Assembly: GCA_030618475.1 (NCBI GenBank)
Contig: JAUXDG010000022.1
Location: 1 to 19,559 of the forward strand
DNA length: 19,559 nt
Direction: 5' to 3'
Origin: Gammaproteobacteria bacterium
GTDB taxonomy: Bacteria > Pseudomonadota > Gammaproteobacteria > DSM-19610
The notes under the pieces are model-generated. The model was not told where the DNA came from, ran no database searches, and saw only the letters and a program-made list of their open reading frames with translations. How positions within the stretch are numbered: position 1 is the stretch's first letter; the number at the start of each line of letters is the position of its first letter. Positions 1-8,700 of this stretch are shown here, piece after piece. The position numbers were made by a program, and so were the translations under genes.

Positions 1-236
1 CGGGTGAACTGGTAAACCAGGTTACCGTAGACAAGAAAAGCGACGATAAAAATAAAGACTGATTGTTCCACGGTGGCCCCGATCGAACCCGAGCGTGCAT
101 GCTGGAGAAGGATTCCCCCAACATCAACTGTCGCAAATACGCTGGCGATCAGCGTCAATAGAATGAGTAGTTTGGTAAGCTTGATTTCACCGGTCAACGA
201 AAGTTTACCGTCCACAGAGTTATGCGGATTGCCCAT
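1..236 (-). CDS. Unknown membrane protein, N-terminal part (cut by window edge)
   Basis: An open frame runs from an ATG at 234-236 off the left edge, giving 78 visible residues and no stop. A strong Shine-Dalgarno (AAGGGGGAG) sits about seven bases upstream, which makes the start convincing. The first 18 or so residues are polar, then come two hydrophobic stretches at about residues 22-46 (core LLILLTLIASVF) and 57-75 (core SVFIFIVAFLVYGNLVY), separated by a short polar loop. This looks like an inner-membrane protein or the membrane-anchored head of a larger one. I do not recognise the family, and the missing C-terminal part would decide it. Its promoter should lie in the AT-rich gap at 237-570. 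Confidence 0.7.
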   Translation of the reverse strand, partial: MGNPHNSVDGKLSLTGEIKLTKLLILLTLIASVFATVDVGGILLQHARSGSIGATVEQSVFIFIVAFLVYGNLVYQFT

Positions 237-570
237 TTGTTAGTCTCCCCCTTGCGGGTATTCCAGGATAGCGTTGTTTTGGATTGGTATTCTCAGATAG
301 CGTAGAAATACTAACACACACCCCGAATATTTGGCATTTTTATCCCAATTACATGCCTGAGTAATTTTCCAGAATTCAGGTAAACCATCCCCTGATTAAT
401 AATTACCTGAAGATAAATAGAATATTATAAATATATTATTCATTTACTTATATTACTTTTTTAATGCTGTTTCTATTAATTTTTTCAAGCGCTGGATCGC
501 AGTTACTCGCCCCGACATAAACTATGGCTGCGATAGTTCGATCAAGAGGCCCGATAATCCGGATTATTTT
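237..570. promoter_or_regulatory. AT-rich intergenic region with several inverted repeats
   Basis: No gene is seen in these 334 bases. The segment at about 410-490 is strikingly AT-rich compared with its surroundings. Three perfect inverted repeats are visible: AATTAC/GTAATT at 347-352 and 361-366; TTCAGGTAA/TTACCTGAA at 375-383 and 403-411; and the 14-bp palindrome ATAATCCGGATTAT at 554-567. The last is followed on the plus strand by a T run and lies beside the stop of the S24-fold gene. The region must contain the promoter of the membrane-protein gene that starts at 236, but I could not pick out a convincing -35/-10 pair. The repeats could be operators or weak terminators. Confidence 0.45.
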
Positions 571-933
571 TTAAAGGTAGTGTTTGTGGTCTTTGCGCCT
601 TTTACCGGCTTTCTGGGAAACCACTCCATGAATATCATTCAGACCTGATAGCTCCACCACCTCAGGGTACGCGTGGTTCAGACATTTAAGCAGTAAACGG
701 TCCCCATCCATCACCAGCTGGCGGAAGTAAAATTCGTTACTGTGATTGGCGACCACAAAGCAACCGTCCTTCACAAGGCCTTCCGGGTCGATCACGATAA
801 TACAGCCGTGCTCGAATTCCGGTTCCATCATGTCCCCCAGCACTCTGAGTGCAAAGGGCTCTGCCGCTGAGCAACCGGTAGCTTCCACCCGACACCTCTT
901 TTTCAATTGACTATAAAGGTGGAATTCTACCAT
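571..933 (-). CDS. S24/LexA-fold protein without catalytic residues
   Basis: This 120-residue protein has the beta-fold signature of the S24 peptidase family (LexA, UmuD, phage repressor C-terminal domains): FALRVLGDMMEPEFEHG at residues 28-43, then the region FYFRQLVMDGDRLLLKCLN at 68-86, and a basic tail (KRRKDHKHY). It has no helix-turn-helix. In active S24 proteins the nucleophilic serine lies in GDSMEPEF, and here that position is Met35. The general-base lysine in the VKRL-type strand is Arg71. Both catalytic residues are therefore replaced, and self-cleavage is not expected. I chose the ATG at 931-933 because family members, as I recall them, begin MVEFHLYSQL. A GTG at 979-981 would add 16 residues, and neither start has a strong ribosome-binding site. 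It may act as a binding or regulatory partner; the function is unknown. Confidence 0.75.
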   Translation of the reverse strand: MVEFHLYSQLKKRCRVEATGCSAAEPFALRVLGDMMEPEFEHGCIIVIDPEGLVKDGCFVVANHSNEFYFRQLVMDGDRLLLKCLNHAYPEVVELSGLNDIHGVVSQKAGKRRKDHKHYL

Positions 934-989
934 GCCTGAGATATCGGTTCCGACGACCCGTAGCGCAGCACTCAAGCACACTGGACGAA

Positions 990-1001
990 ATCTAATTAGA
1001 T
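990..1001. promoter_or_regulatory. 12-bp perfect palindrome between divergent genes
   Basis: ATCTAATTAGAT is a perfect palindrome in the space between the divergently oriented S24-fold gene and the HDOD gene. It could be an operator for either. No LexA-type CTGT-N8-ACAG box was seen here. Its identity as an operator is inference. Confidence 0.25.
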
Positions 1002-1124
1002 GTTAATCTTCAATGTGTTAAGGATGTAATGGCCTGCCGGAACCGGCACAAAGGCATTAAAGGAAGCCTCTATGAAGCCGTCACACTGAGCACACCATGG
1101 ATTTACTGTTATCGAGGACATCCC

Positions 1125-2054
1125 GTGACTCCGCAGGATCTGGTCGCACACAACGTACGCCTGGTTTCACTCCCTGAAGTCTGTATTCAGGTTCAGGCAC
1201 TCGCCGACTCGCCACACACCTCCGCTGAAGACATCGGTGAGGTGATTGGCAAGGATACTGCGCTGACAAGCCGTCTGCTTAAGCTGGTCAACAGTGCCTA
1301 TTTCAGCCTGCCGAGAAAAATTGATACGGTCACCCGGGCGGTTAACATGATCGGCATGCGTGAATTGCGTAACCTGACCATGGCCGCATCCGCGGCTGAA
1401 GTCTTTGCACGTATCCCCGGCAATCTGATCGATATGGCTACCTTCTGGCAGCACAGTGTGTACTGCGGCTTAGTGGCGCGCAACCTGGCCCAGCATTGCA
1501 ACGTCCTGCATAGCGAACGACTGTTCACGGCAGGATTGCTGCACGATGTGGGTCGCCTGCTGATGCTGATGAAGTTACCGGACGAAACCGCAGAGGCGGA
1601 ATCCCTCAGCCGGCAGTCGGATAAAGACATTTGTGAACTCGAGCAGCAACTGGTCGGCTTCGATCACGCTGAAGTGGGCCAGGTATTACTGCTGCACTGG
1701 AATATGCCAGCTAACCTGTGCGCATCTATCCTCTACCACCATAATCCCAGGGAAGCACACGACGCCCACCTGGAAGCCGCGCTGATCCATATTGCCGACC
1801 AGGTCACGCACTGTGCACAGCAATGCAAGGATCCACTGGGATCCCAGTTCTACGATCCCTATGGTGCATTACTGGACTCCGACCTGCATGCCGTGGACAT
1901 CAGCAGTGCCGCCATCAGCTGTTCTCAAACTGAAGCACTGTCGCTCACCGCTATCGCTAAAGAAGATATCGTTGATGCCATCGGCAAGAGTGCCGTCGCA
2001 TTCAACCAGGTTCTGGATTTGCTCTATCCGATGGCCTGGGAAACGCCGAGGTAA
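1125..2054 (+). CDS. HDOD domain protein
   Basis: The 309-residue product is a single-domain HDOD protein. This family of HD-related, mostly non-enzymatic signalling domains appears in chemotaxis, type IV pilus, c-di-GMP and stress control. The N-terminal block LVSLPEVCIQVQALADSP (residues 13-30) and the DTALTSRLLKLVNSAYFSLP block (44-63) are typical, as is the NMIGMREL segment. The HD pair is retained at residues 140-141 (GLLHDVGRLL), and LGFDHAEVG-like and HHN motifs follow. I favour the GTG at 1125, which has GAGGA six bases upstream and gives the usual family N-terminus MTPQDLV. The frame is open back to an ATG at 1029, also with an AAGGA nearby, which would add 32 residues of atypical sequence. 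There is no linked response regulator or GGDEF domain, so the partner is unknown. Confidence 0.85.
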   Translation: MTPQDLVAHNVRLVSLPEVCIQVQALADSPHTSAEDIGEVIGKDTALTSRLLKLVNSAYFSLPRKIDTVTRAVNMIGMRELRNLTMAASAAEVFARIPGNLIDMATFWQHSVYCGLVARNLAQHCNVLHSERLFTAGLLHDVGRLLMLMKLPDETAEAESLSRQSDKDICELEQQLVGFDHAEVGQVLLLHWNMPANLCASILYHHNPREAHDAHLEAALIHIADQVTHCAQQCKDPLGSQFYDPYGALLDSDLHAVDISSAAISCSQTEALSLTAIAKEDIVDAIGKSAVAFNQVLDLLYPMAWETPR

Positions 2055-2109
2055 CATGATCAATCGCAGTCAGCAGGCCTCGATTCAGGCCAGCCAGCCG
2101 GCTAGTGCT

Positions 2110-2715
2110 CTAGTCCACAGCCGCCCAGTAATACCAGCTGGCAATAGTACGATAGGGACGCCAGGCCTCGGCGAGCGCCAGGTAAACCTCGTGACCAGCG
2201 TCAACCGACAAGCGGTAGTGCAACCGTATGGATTTACGTAGAGCCAGATCGCCGATAGGCAGGACGTCCATGCGTCCCAGGGAGAACATCAACAGCATAT
2301 CCGCGGTCCATCGCCCTACCCCCGGCAAATCCATCAATAATGCCGATGCCCGTTCATCATCCAGGGTCTCCAGTTGCTCCAGATCCAGCTCACCGGCACG
2401 CAGTCTTCGCACAATTTCTCGAATATAACGAATCTTGGCACCGCTCAGGCCGCAACTTCGTAATGTGCGCGCATGGACACGATGAAAATGCTCGGGCTGA
2501 AATAGCCCGGTATCGAGACGCGCCTGCAAGCGTGCCTCGATTGTCTGTGCAGCCTTGACCGATAACTGCTGGTTAATGATTGCCCAGACCAGGGTATGAA
2601 AATGCGGCCTCGGATCCAGCATCAGCGTACAGGGCCCATGATGCTGCATCACGTCAGCCAGTGTCGGATCAACACTTTTCAAGTGCCGTTCGGCTTTCCT
2701 GATACGACTATTCAT
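2110..2715 (-). CDS. DNA-3-methyladenine glycosylase II (AlkA/HhH-GPD family)
   Basis: The 201-residue protein is a helix-hairpin-helix GPD base-excision glycosylase of the AlkA/Mag1 type, which removes alkylated bases such as 3-methyladenine. Visible signatures are IINQQLS (residues 46-52), the hairpin LPGVGRWTADML at 130-141, and the downstream catalytic aspartate in VLPIGD (Asp156). It is shorter than E. coli AlkA (282 residues), lacking the extra N-terminal domain and resembling the compact Mag1-like form. The start is set by context: the ATG at 2713-2715 shares its A with the TGA of the upstream 50-codon gene (TGATG), a translational-coupling arrangement. A GTG one codon earlier is also open. 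It ends convergently with the HDOD gene, with only 55 bases between them. Confidence 0.88.
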   Translation of the reverse strand: MNSRIRKAERHLKSVDPTLADVMQHHGPCTLMLDPRPHFHTLVWAIINQQLSVKAAQTIEARLQARLDTGLFQPEHFHRVHARTLRSCGLSGAKIRYIREIVRRLRAGELDLEQLETLDDERASALLMDLPGVGRWTADMLLMFSLGRMDVLPIGDLALRKSIRLHYRLSVDAGHEVYLALAEAWRPYRTIASWYYWAAVD

Positions 2716-2867
2716 CACCAGCCCAGCCCGACCGACAGCACGGCATAGGTCACGATTGCCATACCGGCTGCCGCTACCGCAGCCGGCCGCTTCCAGCCGT
2801 AGAGCAGCAACAGCACAACGATGGTCCAGCCAATCAATAACGGCCAGTACTGTATTTCACCCGACAT
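2715..2867 (-). CDS. Small two-helix membrane protein (50 residues)
   Basis: The frame runs from ATG at 2865-2867 to TGA at 2715-2717, encoding 50 residues. Two hydrophobic segments (about 9-24, core LLIGWTIVVLLLLYGW, and about 27-49, core AVAAAGMAIVTYAVLSVGLGW) are joined by a short KRP turn, the layout of a helical-hairpin inner-membrane microprotein. An AGGGA lies about ten bases before the ATG. The stop overlaps the glycosylase start as TGATG, strong contextual support that both are translated from one message. I do not recognise a family. Whether it affects DNA repair or merely shares the transcript cannot be told from sequence. Confidence 0.6.
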   Translation of the reverse strand: MSGEIQYWPLLIGWTIVVLLLLYGWKRPAAVAAAGMAIVTYAVLSVGLGW

Positions 2868-3001
2868 ACTCAAATCATCCCTGGCTCAGGTGGAACCCGG
2901 GTCAACCCGGCGCCAGTTTTCATCTTCACGCTACACGTCATGTCTGGCCCGGCGCGGACAGTAAAACGCAGCCATTTGTTTTCGCGGCCCTTAAGATCAC
3001 A
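2868..3001. other. Short intergenic spacer, ligA to small membrane gene
   Basis: The 134 bases between the ligA stop and the next minus-strand gene hold no recognisable gene. A CCGGG-TCAA-CCCGG hairpin is present near 2900-2915 but has no adjoining T tract on the minus strand, so termination after ligA is not established. Confidence 0.3.
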
Positions 3002-5011
3002 CTATTGTTCCAGAAGTTGAAGCAGATCCTGTTCCGACAATACGGCTACACCAAGGCTCTCCGCCTTAGCCAGCTTTGAGCCGGGTTTTTCACCGGCAAT
3101 CACCGCTGTTGTTTTACTTGAAACACTGCCTGATACTTTTGCCCCCAGCTGCTGAAGCCTGTGCCTGGCCTCATCACGTGTCATGACGGACAGGCTTCCG
3201 GTAAGCACGTAGGTATGACCTTGCAGCGGCTGGTGTGCAGCCTTTTCAGTGACAGGCCAGCTGACCCTGGCGTTACGGAGTTTTTCGATGACCTCGATGT
3301 TATGCGGCTGCTGGAAGAAATGGACAATATGTTTAGCGACGACCGGTCCGATATCCGGGATGGATTCCAGGCGTTCTTCTGTCGCATCTATCAACGGACC
3401 CAGATCTCCGAAATCCCGGGCCAGCGATCGCGCCGTCGCATCGCCGACCTCCCGGATACCCAGTGAATACAGGAAGCGGTCGAGCGTCGTTTGTTTGCTT
3501 TTTTCCAGCGCGGCTATCAGATTCCGTGCGGATTTCTCACCCATGCGTTCCAGACCCGCCAGAGACTCCACGTCGAGATCATACAGTCCGGCGACATCAT
3601 CGATCAGTTTATGTTCGACAAGCTGTTCCACCAGTTTCTCACCCAGGCCTTCTATGTCCATCGCCCGGCGCGAAGCAAAGTGCCTTATCGCCTCCTTGCG
3701 CTGAGCCTCGCAATACAAACCACCGGTACAACGCGCGACGACTTCGCCTTCCACCTTCTCGATGTCAGAGTCGCATACCGGGCAGCGTGTCGGCATGACA
3801 AAGGCCCTTGCATTTTCCGGCCGACGGTCTGCCATGACAGAGACGACTTCCGGTATCACATCCCCTGCCCTGCGGACAATCACTGTATCACCGATATGCA
3901 CATCCTTGCGACGCACTTCATCTTCGTTGTGCAATGTGGCATTGGTCACAGTCACGCCACCGACGAAAACCGGTTCCAGGCGCGCCACTGGTGTGATGGC
4001 ACCGGTGCGACCGACCTGCACGTCAATGCCGATTACCCTGGTCAGCTCCTCCTGCGCCGGAAACTTGCGCGCAATCGCCCAGCGCGGCGCGCGCGCGACA
4101 AAACCCAACTGCTGCTGTAAATCAAGCCGGTCCACCTTGAAGACAACACCGTCGATATCAAAGGGCAGGCTTTCGCGCTGCTGTTCCAGCTTACGGTAAT
4201 AGTCTATACAAGCTTGCAGGGCAGAAACACATTCGATACCGCTGTAAACACGCAAACCCCAGCCGCGCAGTCGCTGCAGAATTTCACTGTGACGTTGCGG
4301 CAGCTTTCCTCCGGCTGCCAGGCCGACACCGTAACAATACATCTCCAGGGGTCGCCGGGCTGTCACCCTGGGATCCAGTTGCCGCAGGCTGCCGGCTGCG
4401 GCGTTGCGAGGGTTGGCAAACAGCTTTTGCCCTTGCTGCTGTGCACGTTCATTGAGCGCCTGGAACCCGGCGTGTGAAATAATCACTTCACCACGGACTT
4501 CCAATCGTGCCGGATAGCCGTCACCTATCAGCCGCAGCGGCACGGAGTGAATCGTGCGCACATTCTGCGTGATATCTTCACCCGTCGATCCGTCGCCCCG
4601 GGTCGCTCCGCGCAGCAGTATGCCGTGTTCATATAACAGGCTGACCGCCAGACCATCCAGCTTGGGTTCCGCCGTGTATTCAACCTCGTCAAGCTCCAGC
4701 CGTTCGCGCACCCTGCGATCAAACTCACTGAGCTCGCCATCATCGAAAGCATTATCGAGTGACAGCATCGGGACTTCGTGACGTACATCGCCAAACGCAT
4801 TCAGGGGCTCGGCGCCGATGCGCTGGGTCGGTGAGTCTGCACTGATCAGTTCGGGATGGGCTTCCTCAAGCGACTGTAATTCGCGCCACAGGCGATCGTA
4901 TTCGGCATCCGGGATTTGCGGGTCGTCGAGTACATAATAGCGGTAGTTGTGAAAACGGATCTGCTCGCGGAGCTGTTCTACACGTTGCGCCGGATTCTTT
5001 TTTACAGCCAT
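3002..5011 (-). CDS. ligA: NAD-dependent DNA ligase LigA
   Basis: The 669-residue enzyme seals nicks in duplex DNA using NAD+, in Okazaki fragment joining and repair. All domains are present in order: the Ia domain (HNYRYYVLDDPQIPDAEYD, residues 21-39), the adenylation motif KLDG with Lys117 as AMP acceptor, the OB fold (VGRTGAITPVA), a four-cysteine zinc finger (Cys410, 413, 428, 434), helix-hairpin-helix repeats, and a C-terminal BRCT domain from about residue 594. Length matches E. coli LigA (671). I start at the ATG at 5009-5011, giving MAVKKNPAQRVEQLREQI. A GTG at 5071 would add 20 atypical residues and overlap zipA. The gene lies 13 bases after the zipA stop and is probably co-transcribed with smc and zipA. 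Confidence 0.96.
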   Translation of the reverse strand: MAVKKNPAQRVEQLREQIRFHNYRYYVLDDPQIPDAEYDRLWRELQSLEEAHPELISADSPTQRIGAEPLNAFGDVRHEVPMLSLDNAFDDGELSEFDRRVRERLELDEVEYTAEPKLDGLAVSLLYEHGILLRGATRGDGSTGEDITQNVRTIHSVPLRLIGDGYPARLEVRGEVIISHAGFQALNERAQQQGQKLFANPRNAAAGSLRQLDPRVTARRPLEMYCYGVGLAAGGKLPQRHSEILQRLRGWGLRVYSGIECVSALQACIDYYRKLEQQRESLPFDIDGVVFKVDRLDLQQQLGFVARAPRWAIARKFPAQEELTRVIGIDVQVGRTGAITPVARLEPVFVGGVTVTNATLHNEDEVRRKDVHIGDTVIVRRAGDVIPEVVSVMADRRPENARAFVMPTRCPVCDSDIEKVEGEVVARCTGGLYCEAQRKEAIRHFASRRAMDIEGLGEKLVEQLVEHKLIDDVAGLYDLDVESLAGLERMGEKSARNLIAALEKSKQTTLDRFLYSLGIREVGDATARSLARDFGDLGPLIDATEERLESIPDIGPVVAKHIVHFFQQPHNIEVIEKLRNARVSWPVTEKAAHQPLQGHTYVLTGSLSVMTRDEARHRLQQLGAKVSGSVSSKTTAVIAGEKPGSKLAKAESLGVAVLSEQDLLQLLEQ

Positions 5012-5024
5012 TGTGGGCCGATTT

Positions 5025-5678
5025 TTATGATGCTGCCTTGCGGTGAATACGATCTTCAACAATACTTTCACGCACCTGCATGAGTGCCTGGTGCGTGAGT
5101 ACGCAATGTCGCTCGTCTCTCAGCTCACCGCCGAGTTCGACAGCAAGACGTTCCGCTGTTTTGACAAAATCATCGAAGGCTTCCACGCCGTCCAGCGGTC
5201 CGGGTAACTGTAAAAACAGCGTCAACCCCGGTGTCGTGAAAGTCTCCATGTCCGACACCGGAAAGGTGCCGGGTTTAACCATATTGGCAACACTGAATAC
5301 CAGCCGTTCCTTGCCAGACCGGGCAGTCAAGCGAGAATAGATTGCATGCTCACCGAAGCGCAGTTTGTTATGTTTAAACCCGTTGAGCAGGGCCGGCCCG
5401 GTAAAATGGCCACCTTGCGCCGCAATCACGGATACGATCAGCAGGCGCTCCGGGTCCAGCGCCGCCGGCTCGTCATCGCGTTCCATCACCAGCTGACCCA
5501 TGCGCCCCAGTTCCTGCTCGATATCGGCAGCATCGAAGTCGTCCGGGCTGTGGCTGTCGATGGAGGGCGTTCGGGTTGCGCTGCGTTTGCGGGGCCGCAC
5601 CTGAACACGGGACCAGACATACACCACAAGGATGATCGCGGCGCCAATCAGCAGCAAGATCAGGCGTAGGTCGTCCAT
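5025..5678 (-). CDS. zipA: Cell division protein ZipA (short linker)
   Basis: The 217-residue protein tethers FtsZ to the inner membrane in the divisome. Residues 1-24 (MDDLRLILLLIGAAIILVVYVW) form the N-in membrane anchor, followed by a basic RPRKR patch. The C-terminal FtsZ-binding domain runs from about residue 78 (LLIVSVIAAQGGHFTGPALL) to the end, with the typical FSVANMVKPGTFP and PGLTLFLQLPGP motifs. It is about 110 residues shorter than E. coli ZipA (328): the Pro/Gln-rich linker is reduced to about 50 mostly charged residues. Its place between smc and ligA is the order seen in Pseudomonas and related gammaproteobacteria, which supports the call. Confidence 0.93.
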   Translation of the reverse strand: MDDLRLILLLIGAAIILVVYVWSRVQVRPRKRSATRTPSIDSHSPDDFDAADIEQELGRMGQLVMERDDEPAALDPERLLIVSVIAAQGGHFTGPALLNGFKHNKLRFGEHAIYSRLTARSGKERLVFSVANMVKPGTFPVSDMETFTTPGLTLFLQLPGPLDGVEAFDDFVKTAERLAVELGGELRDERHCVLTHQALMQVRESIVEDRIHRKAAS

Positions 5679-5743
5679 AACGCGTCAGCTTCGCTTTGAG
5701 TCCACAATGTGTCTGGTAAAGCTATGTTCGCTCATTTCGCGAC

Positions 5744-8700
5744 TTACACTGCGGCAAGTTGGACGGCCTCATCGACGTCGACGGCGACCAGCCGTGATAC
5801 GCCAGGCTCGTGCATGGTAACGCCGGTCAAGTGGTTGGCGAGATCCATAGTGATCTTGTTATGAGTAATGAAAATGAACTGCACCCGTTCGGACATCTCT
5901 CTCACCATGTCACAGAAACGCCCGACGTTGGTGTCATCCAGCGGTGCATCGACCTCATCGAGCATGCAGAACGGCGACGGATTCAGTTCGAAGATCGAGA
6001 ATACCAGCGCCACTGCGGTGAGCGCCTTCTCACCGCCGGACAACAGGTGGATGGTACTGTTACGTTTTCCGGGTGGGCGCGCCATGATGGTAACACCGGT
6101 ATCCAGCAAATCGTCACCGGTCATCTCCAGGTAGGCATGACCACCACCAAACAGGCGCGGGAACATCGCCTGTACACCGCTGTTGACCTTGTCGAAGGTC
6201 TCTTTGAAGCGGGTGCGGGTCTCCCGATCGATTTTCCTGATGGCGTTTTCCAGCGTCTCCAGAGCCGAGCTGATGTCTTCGTGTTGTGCGTCCAGGTAAT
6301 TCTTGCGTTCCGACTGTTCTTCGTATTCTTCGATAGCCGCCAGGTTGATGGGCCCCAGACGCTGAATACGGTTGCTCAAGCGTTCGACTTCAGCCTCCCA
6401 GCCCTCTACCCTGGCTTCGTCATCCAGCTCTTCGACCAGTCGCGAGAGTTCAAAACCACTGGCAACAATCTGCTCGAGCAGGGTTTCGCCGCGCACCTTG
6501 ATTTCCTGCCAGGCGAGCTTCTCCTGACCCAGCCGGTCGCGTAATTTCTGAGTGTCGTCATCTTTCCGGTGGCGCTGCTGTTCGTCTTCGCGCAGTTTGT
6601 GCTCGATGGCTTCGACCCCGCGGCGTTCTTCCTTCAACGCTGTTTCGATCTCGAGGCGTTTCTGTAGCTGGGCTACCAGCTCTTCCTGCATCGACTGCAG
6701 CGGCGTATCACTGTCCGTCAGCGCCTGCTGCAATTCATCGCGGCGTTGCCGCAGATGAACTTGCTGTCCACGCATACGCTCCAGATTGTGGCGGGTGGTT
6801 TCCTGTTCGGTATGCTGGGATTGACATCTCAGTTCCAGCTCATGCGCCTGGTCCCGGTCACGCTGTGCCTCAAGACGCGTGTCATTCAGTCCACTGCGCA
6901 GACGATCCCGCTCGGCCGCACGTTGCTCGCGCTCATCAGCCATGCTGTCCAGCGTGACCAGCGCCTTGTGCAAGCGACTGCGTGCCTCGTCGGCCGTTCT
7001 GGTCTCCTCGTCCTGTTGTTCACTGTTTTCGCTGGCTTCCCTGTGCAGCGCTGCGCTGCGCTTGTGAATCTGCTCCAGCCGCACACGACGGGCGTCGAAC
7101 TGGGCACGTGCATCACTGAACTGACGATGCGCCTGGTTGGCCTCGACCTGCAGTTCCTCGCGGCGGGCTTCCACCTCCTGCAGTTCGCCTCGGGCAGCTT
7201 CGAGACCCTGTTCCAGCCCGGTCACTGTATTAGTTATTACTTTAAGTTTATCTTCTATCCTATTGATTTCTTTTTCGCGTTCCAGCACACCAGCCCTGGC
7301 ATCTTCATCGCGGGCGACACGCAACCAGCTGCTGCCAATCCAGATGCCATCCTCTGTTACCACGGATTCGTGCGCCTTCAGCGTCGCCCGCAACTGTAAG
7401 GCCTCGCTCAGTGATTCAGCCGCATAAACACCTGCCAGCAAGCCGTCCAGTGACCAGGGCGCGCGCACCCTTGCGGTCAATGGCGTACCGCTAGCGGTTG
7501 GCGGCGCGCTCACGGCGGCGCGGGTATCGATAAGCGACAACGCGCCCTGCTTGAGTTCTGCCAGCGCATCCACCAGATCGTCGCCTGCTTCAACGCAGAC
7601 GCCTTCGAGATAAAAGCCCAGAACCGTTTCAACAGCACGCTCCCAGCCACTGTCGACGTCCAGCTGCTTGGCCAGACGCGGCGCCTCGCTCAGGCCCTGA
7701 GTTCCCAGCCATTGGTTGACAACACCCTCGCCCTCTCCCAGCGCAGCCTGTTGCAAGGCCAGCAGAGATGCCCGCCGCCCCCCCAGCGCCTGCTGTTGGT
7801 TTTGCGCTTCATGCAATTCACGCTGTTGGTTGCGGGTTGAATCACGCAGTTCATCGATGCGGCTGCGCAACTGCTGCAGCTGTTCCTGCAGCTGCTGGGC
7901 GTGCTGCTGACGTTCTTCCGCCTGCTTTTCGAAGTCGCTGATTTCGGCTTCCAGCGCATTGCTGTCGAGTTGCTGCTGCTCCTGTTCAATGCGTTGCTGA
8001 CGCTGCCCCAGTTGTATCAGATGACGTTCCAGCTGATCGATGCGGGTGCGCTCTACCTGCGCGGTCTGTGAAGCTTCGTTGGCGCGTGCATTAAAGGCAT
8101 CCCAGTCAGACTGCCAGACCTGCATGAGTTGTTCGGCGTGCTCCCGTTTTTCTCGCGAATCTTGCGCACGCGAGCTGGCCCGTTCGCGTGCCGGTTCGTT
8201 GTCGGCGAGTTCTCCGGCAAGCAGCTCAAGTCGCTGCCCATCGACCTTGATGTGAGCCTGCACTTCGTTCCAGGCCTGCCCGGTTTTCTCCAGCTCTTGC
8301 TGCTGATCCCGACGCGTGTCCTTGCTGTGCTGGATAGCCTGTTCGACGCGAGCCACCTCGGCGCCGAGTTCATAATAATGGCCCTGTACGGCATTAAAAC
8401 GGTCCGACGTTTCGATGTACGCTTCGCGACCTTTTTCCAGCGCAGCCTCTACGGAACGCAGTTCAGCGGTGACAGCCTGTAACCGCATTTCATTTTCCTG
8501 GATCAGCTTGCGACGATCGCCGCTTTCTTCGTGCAGAACCTGGTAACGCAAAGCGAGCAATTCAGCTTTCACCCTGCGTTCCTGGTCACGCAACGTCTTG
8601 AATCGTTCAGCGCTGCGGGCCTGACGCTTCAGCTTTTCAAGCTGTTTATCAATTTCTTCCCGTAAGTCATTAACACGAGAAAGATTTTCATAGGTATGCC

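Noticed and set aside
1792..2241. 149-codon plus-strand frame
   Set aside because: It lies in another frame inside the HDOD gene and then runs antisense into the glycosylase; no recognisable protein features.
2895..2920. ligA terminator hairpin CCGGG-TCAA-CCCGG
   Set aside because: No T tract on the minus strand after the hairpin, so it does not qualify as an intrinsic terminator.
3491..4120. 209-codon plus-strand frame
   Set aside because: Antisense shadow of ligA, whose domains are complete on the other strand.
5810..6544. 244-codon plus-strand frame, and further ones at 6746-7399 and 8129-8482
   Set aside because: Antisense shadows of the smc coiled-coil coding sequence, where biased codon use leaves long open frames.
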